Assembly (NCBI RefSeq): GCF_932526225.1 | Contig: NC_064043.1 | Span: 15,188,085-15,252,084 of the forward strand | Length of the DNA: 64,000 bases | Origin: Nematostella vectensis | Lineage: Eukaryota; Cnidaria; Anthozoa; Actiniaria; Edwardsiidae | Direction of reading: 5' to 3' | Part shown: one piece after another, positions 22,601 to 30,200 of the stretch | Layout of the letters: each line of letters starts with the position of its first letter | Numbering within the stretch: position 1 is the stretch's first letter | Position numbers and translations under genes: made by a program | Notes under the pieces: model-generated | Seen by the model: only the letters and a program-made list of their open reading frames with translations | Told to the model about the DNA's origin: nothing | The model's database searches: none

Positions 22601-25600
22601 GCGATGAGGCACTGGCAGGAAAAAGTGCCGTGTCTCAAGTTCGTAAGCAGAAGAAGTGCGCCGGGCAAGAAGTACCTATCATTTTTCGCTGGGGGCGGGT
22701 GAGTACCACGTGACCAGGTATCCAACAACAAATCTCGGGCAAGGAAGATACCATCAGAAGTCTTGATTCGGAACTTTGTGTCACTTCTAGCCTTATTTTT
22801 GGTATCGATCCTATTCTCGACCCCCACGTTATTTCACTCGCTCACTCACCTACCCACTCACCCACCCACTAACTCACTCACTCACTCACTCACACACTCA
22901 CTCACTCACTCACTCACTCACTCACTCACTCACTCACTCACTATCTCACTCACTATCTCACTCACTCACTCACTCACTCACTCACTCACTCACTCACTCA
23001 CTCACTCAATGACAATGACTTGTCTTGTCAGATGTTACTCGATGGTCGGTCGCCAGAGGGGGAGCGGACGACAGCAAATATCCATCGGCAGTGGGTGCGG
23101 GACCTTGGGTGTGGTTGCTCATGAAATAGGTTAGTAAAACCGCTTTGCTTATCCGACTAAAGAGTGGTGTGTATTCCAGGAAAAGTGATTCAGTGTTCTT
23201 TCTTATTAGAAGAGTGGTGTGTATTCCAGGAAAAGTGATTCAGTGTTCTTTCTTATTAGAAGAGTGGTGCGTATTCCAGGAAAAGTGATACACTGTTCTT
23301 TCTTATTAGAAGAGTGGTGTGTTTTCCAGGAAAAGTGATTCACTGTTCTTTCTTATTAGAAGAGTGGTGCGTTTTCCAGGAAAAGTGATACACTGTTCTT
23401 TCTTATTAGAAGAGTGGTGTGTTTTCCAGGAAAAGTGATTCACTGTTCTTTCTAATTAGAAGAGTGGTGCGTTTTCCAGGAAAAGTGATTCACTGTTTTT
23501 TCTCACCAGGCCACGCTTTGGGTTTCTGGCATGAGCAGTCCCGCCCGGATCGTGATCGTTATGTCCGAATTAACTGGAGTAACATCCAGTCAGGTAAAAA
23601 TGAATGCCCTTTGGATTACAACACACACACACACAAATAAAACGCCGAATATATCTCAAGTAAAAATCTATTTTCTATAGGAATGGCTTTCAATTTCCAG
23701 AAGTACGACACGGGGAAGATAAACAGTCGCCAAGTCAGCTATGATTATTCATCCTTAATGCACTATGGCCCCACCGCCTTCGCTAATCGGAGAGGTTTAC
23801 GCACAATTGAGAGAACCGACGGCAAGGCTAGCCTTGGTCAGCGGTACGGACTAAGTGCTAAAGACGTCCTGCAAGCGAACCGTTTATACTGCGGTAGTAC
23901 CCCGCCTCAACCTACCCCTCCACCACCACGCCCTCCAACCCCGCCCCCTCCTGGTAAGACTTCTGTCGGACATTTGTATCTGTCTGTCTACATCTCGTGT
24001 CTGTTTGTCCGTCTGTGTCTGACACGTCTTCTGTCTGTTTGTCCGACTGTGTCTGACACGCCTTTTGTCTGTTTGTCTGTCTGTGTCTGACTTGTCGTGT
24101 GTCTATTTTTCTTTCTGTGTCTGTCTTATGGGCTTTTCTTAACTTTGTCTTGTGTCTGTCCGTCTGCCTTGTCTGTATTTGCCTGAGTGAGTCTTTCTGT
24201 CTTACGGGCCGCTTGTCATGACCTTGCCTTGTGTCTGTCTGACTTGAGTCTTTCTGTCTTACGGGCCGCTTGCCATGACCTTGCCTTGTGTCTGTCTGAC
24301 TTGACTTGAGTCTTTCTGTCTTACGGGCCGCTTGTCATGACCTTGCCTTGTGTCTGTCTGACTTGACTTTAGTCTTTCTGTGTTATGGGCCGCTTGTCAT
24401 GACCTTGCCTTGTGTCTGTCTGTCTGACTTGAGTCTTTCTGTCTTACGGGCCGCTTGTCATGACCTTGCCTTGTGTCTGTCTGACTTGTCTTGTTTCTTT
24501 CTGTCTTACGGGCCGCTTGTCATGACCTTGCCTTGTGTCTGTCTGACTTGAGTCTTTTTGTCTTACGGGCCGCTTGTCATGACCTTGTCTTGTGTCTGTC
24601 TGACTTGAGTCTTTTTGTCTTACGGGCCGCTAGTCATGACCTTGCCTTGTGTCTGTCTGACTAGTCTTTTTGTCTTACGGGCCGCTTGTCATGACCTTGC
24701 CTTGTGTCTGTCTGACTTGAGTCTTTCTGTCTTACGGGCCGCTTGTCATGACCTTGCCTTGTGTCTGTCTGACTTGTCTTGAGTCTGTCTGTCTGACTTG
24801 AGTCTTTCTGTCTTACGGGCCGCTCGTCATGACCTTGCCTTGTGTCTGTCTGACTTGAGTCTTTCTGTCTTACGGGCCGCTTGTCATGACCTTGTCTTGT
24901 GTCTGTCTGACTTGTCTTTCTGTCTTACTTGTTGCTTGTCATGACCTTGCCTTGTGTCTGTCTGACTTGAGTCTTTCTGTCTTACGGGCCGCTTGTCATG
25001 ACCTTGCCTTGTGTCTGTCTGACATGACTTGAGTCTTTTTGTCTTACGGGCCGCTTGTCATGACCTTGCCTTGTGTCTGTCTGACTTGTCTTGAGTCTCT
25101 CTGTCTTACGGGCCGCTTGTCATGACCTTGCCTTGTGTCTGTCTGACTTGTCTTGAGTCTTTCTGTCTTACGGGCCGCTTGTCATGACCTTGCGTCCGTT
25201 CAGGATGTCGCTACTCTGATACTCACCGCTGGTGTCCATACTGGAAGAAGCGAGGGTTCTGCTCACCTTCAAGTCCGTACAACGCCTACATGAGCAGCAA
25301 CTGCCAAAGGAGCTGCAAGTGTGCTGAGAGTAAGTGATTGTAATCGTCGTGATAGGCTCATTGACGATTATTATCATTTTTATTCTATTGTATTTCTAAG
25401 TGTGTACTGTCTGCAACCATATCACCATACCATCAAACTACTTCATTATTTTATTCAATGGATGCCATCCCTTGACTTTCTTGATGGATAATTGGAATTT
25501 TTCTCTTAATTAGATTTTTCCAAAACTTGTTACCTAAACATTTACTGATTTCCCCATGTATTTATCAAGGCGAGTGCAAGGACGAGTTCCGTGTGTGCGG

Positions 25601-25691
25601 GTCCTGGGCCCGACTCGGCCACTGCAACAGCCCAAGGTTTGGTACTTATGTCAAGGTGTACTGCAAAGAGAGCTGCAGGGCATGCTACTGA
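7672..25691 (+). CDS. Secreted astacin metalloprotease with N-terminal FN2 and two ShKT domains
   Basis: Nine exons: 7672-7726, 15085-15258, 18835-19062, 22575-22698, 23032-23129, 23510-23593, 23681-23953, 25204-25329, 25570-25691; all introns GT-AG, phases 1,1,1,2,1,1,1,1, giving 427 aa. Order: hydrophobic signal peptide (1-18); fibronectin type II module (about 33-75, with CVFPF, WC and WGEC); propeptide with the FxGDI aspartate-switch motif (82-86) and a furin-like RSKR (121-124); astacin catalytic domain with the zinc site [11 protein letters not shown] (224-234) and Met-turn SLMHY (279-283); Pro-rich linker (~322-345); two six-cysteine ShKT domains (347-386, 390-427). Astacins are zinc endopeptidases secreted as zymogens. 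Cnidarian astacin-ShKT proteins act in development, matrix turnover and, for some, venom; which applies here cannot be told. An FN2 module before the propeptide is unusual. Intron 1 hosts an antisense retrotransposon; introns 2-5 and 7 hold tandem arrays. Domains and active site are certain; exon 1 rests on signal peptide, donor and phase match. Confidence 0.9.
8377..8490. mobile_element. Short MITE with perfect 9-bp TSD, copy 2
   Basis: This 114-bp element lies inside astacin intron 1. Its terminal inverted repeats contain CCTGGGTACCAGAGGCTC, and it is flanked by a perfect 9-bp direct repeat ggaatcgga (8368-8376 and 8491-8499). The core is nearly a full palindrome, so the whole element can fold into one hairpin. 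It is the best-preserved of the three copies in the window. Confidence 0.85.
8648..8755. mobile_element. Short MITE, diverged copy 3
   Basis: About 108 bp with ends taccctggaaaccagatgctc-like and gcctctggaacccaggg-like, matching the family at 6504 and 8377 with more substitutions. Flanks are aaagaaata (8639-8647) and aatgaaata (8756-8764), 8/9 identical. Located in astacin intron 1, about 160 bp from copy 2. Confidence 0.65.
10287..10468 (-). repeat. 3' LTR of the Gypsy element
   Basis: 182 bp, starting tgttataagttcag and ending tattacaaca on the plus strand. It reads identical to the LTR at 14646-14827. It is short for a Gypsy LTR. Confidence 0.95.
10469..10482 (-). promoter_or_regulatory. 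Polypurine tract
   Basis: On the minus strand this reads GAAAGGGGGGAGA directly before the 3' LTR, the position where plus-strand DNA synthesis is primed in LTR retroelements. Confidence 0.8.
10521..14576 (-). CDS. Gag-Pol polyprotein of Ty3/Gypsy retrotransposon
   Basis: A single 1,351-codon ORF with no frameshift between gag and pol. In order: Gag-like region (about 1-185); zinc knuckle [14 protein letters not shown] (229-242, CX2CX4HX4C) preceded by a further Cys-rich segment; aspartic protease DTGA (310-313); reverse transcriptase with LDACSGYWQ (~556), LPFGISSAP (~589) and catalytic VDD (617-619, a variant of YxDD); RNase H starting [10 protein letters not shown] (~763); integrase with an HHCC zinc region (H980, H983, C1013, C1016) and acidic triad D1044, D1097, E1141. 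The second Asp to Glu spacing (43 intervening residues) is longer than the usual 35, from extra residues after SDNGPQYSN. No chromodomain was recognised. All catalytic motifs are present, so the copy may be competent, but activity is not shown. Confidence 0.95.
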   Translation of the reverse strand: MAEVESHRTPGPLVLDAQASENWRKFIMQFEIYLVAKGKDEKPDKLKVNLLLNCAGADAIEEYSHFVFNEGESNESYEDVCRKFKEHCQGARNVIYERLVFNQRNQKEGERMDNFVSELKRLSLTCEFGTLRDSLIRDRIVGGVLSNELRGELLKKPDLTLQSAHDYCRTYEAAELQKFKFASPTGSQQPLSVHPVQGKERAPNPTCKFCGFQHRFTKPSICPALRKKCRNCQQEGHFAKLCPLKGKKETPVSTVEQENQVGSMGQGDRGGDPHLYFGSVELGTVSSPNSTKKSVITLKIAQKEVKVKADTGAEANVMPYHVYKAITTQPLRKIHQPLKGWLADKAIHPVGCVRLPTQYKNRKIDLLYLVVHGEFTPLLSCEACLDLEVLKFMNLDLIDTPERLAEETTQGNGNKPNAELLVEDPVLSQYQDCFSNKPGRLPNKVHLEIDPSVPAVVHPPRKIPISLLEPTREKLQEMEQDGIIVKEEEHTPWVSSMLVVDKRKEKDRANPPSKDSVRICIDPRDLNKALKRPHYPMVTVEQVANRLSGATMFTTLDACSGYWQVEVDEESSKLLTFNTPWGRYRFTRLPFGISSAPEIYQREMDRLFAGVAVEIIVDDFLIHGKDISDVDRKMIAVLERSREVGLKFNPKKIKLRVPEVSYVGHVFTSEGLKPDPEKVRAISEMPPPSDKDGVQRFLGTINYLDKFIEHKADLQGPISQLTQQVAVFTWEKPQQEAFEKLKAVITHAPVLAYFDNHKQTILNVDASSTGLGAVIIQEGKPIAFGSKTLSSCEQRYANIERELLAILWGADKFHTYVYGRRVIVETDHKPLEAIFRKPLNECPPRLQRMLLKLTKYDLDVRYVPGKKQIISDCLSRAPLTDTTPVSEPEDVIGINLIENLGIENSTLKKFRDASSKDETSRVVMEYVLEGWPEDKDQVDELAREYWNYKEELSVEDGLLFKSDRIVVPRSMRAEVLEDIHGAHMGESKSLSLARDYVFWPSMTAHIKDRVRSCQICNAFRNQQQRETLHPHDLPGQPWQVVGTDLFEFAGHSYLIVVDFYSKYFEVELLRQSTAMCVVNTLKQIFARFGIPAKVISDNGPQYSNTRNIFSTTHEFKQFAEAWGFQHVTSSPEYPQSNGAAERAVQTAKRIFKKAAAENKDPFEGLLKYRNTPFDDIGVSPAQLLMSRRTRSTLPTHRRLLVPHPVDPHRVVKALAHRQASSRMSYDQHSRDLPPLEVGDKVRVRVNKDKEWCKAEVLPRSYVVEDEKGRVFRRNRRHIISVPKDTPMNPKMPVAPTYMSPQPQVVARKAQINEPPSPLKVQEDQRETEAHSPIRTRAGREVKKPQRLIEQC
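14628..14645 (-). promoter_or_regulatory. tRNA primer-binding site
   Basis: On the minus strand the bases directly after the 5' LTR are TGGTGTCAGAAGTC. TGG complements the CCA tail, and the following bases resemble the acceptor end of tRNA-Leu. The primer identity is inference. Confidence 0.7.
14646..14827 (-). repeat. 5' LTR of the Gypsy element
   Basis: 182 bp, identical by eye to the LTR at 10287-10468. It is expected to hold the element's promoter, which would transcribe antisense to the host astacin gene. Confidence 0.95.
15245..18104 (+). repeat. ~39-bp minisatellite seeded on the astacin exon 2 / intron 2 donor
   Basis: About 73 units of 37-43 bp. Each unit contains the last ~13 nt of exon 2 (gggagtgtgcag), the donor gtgagt, and then ggaacccacatgatgggagg. 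The first unit is the real exon-intron junction (donor at 15259). Length variation comes mostly from the G-run. Almost all units keep the near-consensus donor CAG/GTGAGT. The three very long antisense open frames across this array (up to ~1,019 codons) arise only because the complement of the unit lacks stop codons in every frame. Confidence 0.95.
19044..22405 (+). repeat. 40-bp minisatellite seeded on the astacin exon 3 / intron 3 donor
   Basis: About 84 units of exactly 40 bp. The first overlaps the end of exon 3 (aaatcacttactctagct) and the donor gtgagt at 19063. Units fall into classes: gtgagtac or gtgaggat (donor kept), ttgggggtac (donor lost) and tatttcggggtac (donor lost). The last class occurs only beyond about 21530. 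The final units decay near 22400. Confidence 0.95.
22836..23009. repeat. (CTCA)n microsatellite in astacin intron 4
   Basis: Tetranucleotide CTCA/ACTC repeats, about 40 copies with a few interruptions (ctatctcact). It ends about 20 bp before the 3' splice site of exon 5 (23031/23032). Confidence 0.95.
23161..23510 (+). repeat. Seven-copy 50-bp array ending on the astacin intron 5 acceptor
   Basis: Units start agagtggtg at 23161, 23211, 23261, 23311, 23361, 23411 and 23461. The last copy ends in tttttctcaccag, the real 3' splice site at 23509. The corresponding position in the other copies reads ttctttcttattag, so each carries a pyrimidine tract and AG that could act as a decoy acceptor. Confidence 0.9.
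24170..25203 (+). repeat. ~58-bp array running into the astacin intron 7 acceptor
   Basis: About 18 imperfect units, typically gagtctttctgtcttacggg followed by ccgcttgtcatgaccttgcc and ttgtgtctgtctgactt. The last unit passes directly into cgtccgttcag, the acceptor of exon 8. Upstream (23955-24170) is a looser gtctgtctg-rich tract from which the unit may have arisen. Confidence 0.9.
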
Positions 25692-25806
25692 ACAGCGGAG
25701 AACTACCATTGGAACACGCGCAACCAGCCATCCGAAGAAGCCTCGATTCTTGTTCTGAATGATTTAGTTTCATTGTTTTTTATGAAGTTCGGTGATTTTT
25801 AAAGAA

Positions 25807-25812
25807 AATAAA
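25807..25812 (+). terminator. Polyadenylation signal of the astacin gene
   Basis: AATAAA lies 115 bp after the TGA stop at 25689-25691, the first such hexamer downstream. The cleavage site is expected ~15-25 bp further on. Confidence 0.65.
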
Positions 25813-27216
25813 GAAACTTTTTCAATTTTGTTGTGAAAGTCCCCTCTAACGCCCAGATCCTGGCGGACACAATTTTTTAAGCAAAGAATATATAATTTCC
25901 CCCTCCCCTCCCATGTGAGATAACTACGCCCACCACAGCCGAAACGCCAGAATCTACCCGTCATCTCCTTTTTCTCTTTTGACTAATTGAGTTTATCACT
26001 TATAAGTCACCGATTGTAACACAGATAAACTAAACTTCAGTTTTCTGATTCCCTTTATTTGTGTGCAGGTCTCTGCACTACTTCCAGTCTCAAGCATCTG
26101 GTGGTTTCTATTAGTACACTACAAGGCTGATCTATGGTTAGTTTTGGACTGTTTTGCTCTCTTTTAATCTTTGCGTTACAACTGGACCCCTCCGCATCTA
26201 AACGAGATCAAGCAAGATGCAGGTTTTCACCCGTGAGGCTCTCGTAGCACAAGATTATGGCTAAAACTTTTAATTGAAATTTAAAACCGCCCACGGCGTA
26301 TTCTCACACTCGCTATTTTGACACTCGGATGCAGAGCTTGACTTGCTTTGCGTGATAAGATGACTGACGTGACCCCCCTAAAAGAATGTTATAGCAAGTG
26401 TCATTATGATAACCAGTAAGGGACAAATCCCACCATGCACTTGTGGGCGGGGTACACGGTGTATTTTAAAAGATGACTATTTCCCAGTGTGCTCTGGGAG
26501 CGATGATTTTTGGTTACCAGGCAATATCATGTTAGTCCACTCTCTACTTAGTCTGAAAGTCACGTGATCAAGCCTTACCGTTAAAATTCTCAATATTTAC
26601 CCTTTCTGTTGCTTTCAGTAGGCAACAATTTCTCAAGCGTTTCTCAAAAATTTCAAATGCATAAAACTGTAATGTGCACCAAAATTTTAAGTTAATCTAA
26701 AAATAATAAAATTGAATTGAGACATGAGTTCATTGAACAGCTAGGCCGAGAGTCAAATTAAGGCCATAGTTACTGTAGAAATCTCCTCTAGGTCCAAAAT
26801 AAGCTAATAAATCACAGATAAGCCCTATGGAAGGCTCAACTCTAACACTTCTTACGGATATCCATGCTCGAGGATCCAGCGAACTTTGCGGGCGCTCCCA
26901 AAGGTTACCCGCAAAGTACGCTAAAGCCTCGAGCATGACGGATATCTAAACATTTCACCCATACACGACAGCGCTCTAAGGTGGGTGTCACGCAAGTGTC
27001 CTCCTGTTGTCACGCCAAAATTGAACCCTAACGTCACTCCAGGTACCGATGAGGTTCCGATGACGAATCGATGAGATACCGATAGCCTGATGATGAGGTA
27101 CCGATAGCCTGACGATGAGGTGCCGAAAATTCAAAGGTAGACACAATCTTGTAGGGTAGCCTTGTATTCGGCCAGCCTTAACCACCTTCCGCGTGTTTAT
27201 TTGAAAGACACTTTTT
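25813..27216. other. Intergenic region, astacin 3' end to Shroom 3' end
   Basis: Tail-to-tail spacer of ~1.4 kb between convergent genes. It contains a ~91-bp hairpin (26856-26946) and small ccgatagcctgatgatgaggt-type repeats near 27040-27125. A minus-strand AATAAA (plus tttatt) at 27196-27201 lies only ~16 bp beyond the Shroom stop and may or may not be its poly(A) signal. No further gene recognised. Confidence 0.5.
26856..26946. repeat. ~91-bp inverted repeat
   Basis: Outer arms ggatatccatgctcgagg and cctcgagcatgacggatatc pair, and an inner pair agcgaactttgcggg / cccgcaaagtacgct extends the stem. It could be a small MITE or a structured 3' region. Confidence 0.7.
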
Positions 27217-30200
27217 CTAGTAACTGGACAAGCTGGTAGCACTCCAGTCGATCTCGGTGGTAGTGAGAGTGTTAAGTCTCTCTTCGCCCATCTTCACCTT
27301 GTCTCGGATCTCTGCGTGCATCAATGCTAGCTGGGTCTTCATGTCGATGTAGTACTGGAAGTCTGCGAATTCCTCCTCGTCCAGGTAGCTTTCTAGGAAT
27401 TTAGAGACCACTTCCCCTCTTTTGTCGTTCACCTCTTTGATTTTGCACGCTTCTTCGTACTGGTTCTTCACGTATTCTATTTTTTCTTGTAAAATATCCT
27501 AAAAAAGGCGAATCAAAGGACTATATCATTTTATGGACATGATTCAAGTACGGTCCCCATACCAATCACAACAGAACATGCTTTAAAGCCCACCAATAAC
27601 AATATAGCATGGCTCAAAGACCATCGATCACGACATAACATTGCTCAAAACCCACCAATCTCAGTATCGCATGGCTCAAAACCCCCAAGTCACAAGAAAG
27701 CATGACTCAAACTCCACCAATCACAAGAAAGCATGGCTCAAACCCCACCAATCACAGTATCGCCATGACTCAAAACCCTCCAATCACAAGAAAGCATGGC
27801 TCAAACCCCACCAATCACAAGAAAGCATGTCTCAAATCACACCAATCACAAGAAAGCATGTCTCAAATCACACCAATCACAAGAAAGCATTGCTGCTCAA
27901 ACCACACCAAACACAAGAAACATTGCTGCTCAAATCACACCAATCACAAGAAAGCATGGTTCAAAACACGCCAATCACAAGAAAGCATGTCTTAAATCAC
28001 ACCACATGAAAGCATGTCTCAAATCACACCAATAACAAGAAAGCATTGCTGCTCAAACAACGCCAAACACAAGAAAGTATGGCTCAAACCCCACCAATCA
28101 CAAGAAAGCATGGCTCAAACCACGCCAAACACAAGAAAGCATGGCTCAAACCCCACCAATCACAAGAATGCATGGCTCAAACCCCACCAATCACAAGAAA
28201 GCATGGCTCAAACCCCACCAATCACAAGAAAGCATGGCTCAAACCCCACCAATCACAAGAATGCATGGCTCACCCTCTGTTGGCGGTCGGCTTCCTCGGA
28301 CATATCCAGCTCGCTCAGCGTCTTCTCGTATCGGTGCATGCGCTGTGTGAGCGAGAGCAGAAGCAGTACAATCTTGTTTAACTCGCCCGTGAAGCGCTGG
28401 TACTTCGCGAACTCGGAGGACGTGGTCTTGCCCTCCACCAGAAGGGTGACCTTGGTGCCGAGCCCCTCGTTCTCTTGAATCTCTTCGCTGATCTCGTTCA
28501 TCTGGGACTTGAGATCCTCGATTTTACGCTTCATGCTGTCAACCAGCTCGCACTACATATTAATTAATTGATAATATCTTTTATATAAACAAATCCATTA
28601 TATTAATTATATATTACCTAATTACAATGCTGAATATTCCCTACTTGGCACAACAGTGCAACCTGGATTTTACGATATGCCTCGGGAAAAACGTTTCGTA
28701 AAATCTAGGTATCATTGTATAGAGAGATGATTGAAAATACCGATTTTAACATTAAAAACACTGTATACTGTGTAGTCAACAGACACGATATACTAAACAA
28801 ATTCAATGTTATTTAACAGATAAAACGAAAATAAAAGCGGTGAATAGAAAGGCCCACGAGGCGGGTGTGGTGAATAGAAAGGCCCGCGAGGCAAGCGTTG
28901 GGAATAGAAAGTCCCGCGAGGCGAGTGTGGTGAATAGAAAGGCCCACGAGGCGAGTGTGGCGAATAGAAAGGCCCACGAGGAGAGTGTGGTGAATAGAAA
29001 GGCCCACGAGGCGAGTGTGGTGAATAGAAAGGCCCACGAGGCGAGTGTGGTGAATAGAAAGGCCCACGAGGCGAGTGTGGTGAATAGAAAGGCCCGCGAG
29101 GCAAGCGTTGTGAATAGAAAGGCCCGCGAGGCAAGCGTGATGAACAGAAAGGCCCGCGAGGCGAGTGTGATGAATACAAAGACCCGCGAGGCGAGTGTGG
29201 TGAATAGAAAGGCCCGCGAGGCGAGTGTGGTGAATAGAAAGACCCGCGAGGCGATTGTGGTGAATAGAAAGACCCGCGAGGCGAGTGTAGGGAATAGAAA
29301 GGCCAGCGCGGCGAGTGTGGTGAACAGAAAGGCCCGCGAGGCGAGTGTGATGAACAGAAAGGCCCGCGAGGCGAGTGTGATGAATACAAAGACCCGCGAG
29401 GCGAGTGTGGTGAATAGAAAGGCCTGCGAGGCGAGTGTGGTGAATAGAAAGACCTGCGAGGCGAGTGTGATGAATACAAAGCCCCGCGAGGCGAGCGTGG
29501 TGAATACAAAGCCCCGCGAGGCGAGCGTGGTGAATACAAAGACCCACGAGGCGAGCGTGGCGCGCGTAACTAACCTTCTCGCGGTCCAGCTGCTCCAGTT
29601 TCGGGCTGACCATGCTGTTGGGGCGGCTGCTGTTGGGCGTTGACAGGTTGGAGCCCTCGGAGAAAGGACTGGAGAACCCTCGGCTAGTCTCCAGGCCACT
29701 GGAGCCCAGCCTCTCGTCGCTGGTGGGAGTCGAGGTGATGACGAGGGGCGGGGGAATGCCACCCCTGTGCCCCCTTCCAGGGGTGTGGTCGCTTGATGTG
29801 TCCGAAGTCGGTCGTTCGGGGGAGATCGGCAAGAATTCTCGCTCTCTCTGAAGTTCAGATCCGATGCTTGTACTGATTTCCACTGGAGGAGGTGATTTTT
29901 CTTGTATAAGTGATGAGCGGTCTTCAATCGAATCACGTTTTTCTTTTTGGAAAGACGTTCGATTTTCTTCTTGGAAAGACCGTCGATTTTCTTCTTGGAA
30001 AGACGTCCCATTTTCTTCTTCGAAAGACGTTCGATTTTCTTCTTGGAAAGACCGTCGATTTTCTTCTTGGAAAGACCTTCGTTTTTCTTCGTTAAGCGAT
30101 TCTCGTTGTTCTTCCGGCGGAGATCGCTGCTCGTCGTGAAGCGAGGACCTACAGCTGCTCCAAGCCGGCTTGACTAACACGGCTTCCTTGTTGCGTGACA

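Noticed and set aside
27641-28478. Forward ORFs with HQSQESM-type repeats
   Set aside because: They translate the 31-bp array and the antisense of Shroom exon 11.
28793-29643. Long ORFs on both strands across the 30-bp array, including an apparent extension of Shroom exon 10
   Set aside because: Period 30 keeps all frames open. The canonical donor after GAGAAG and the ASD2 exon in matching phase downstream show that exon 10 ends at 29575.
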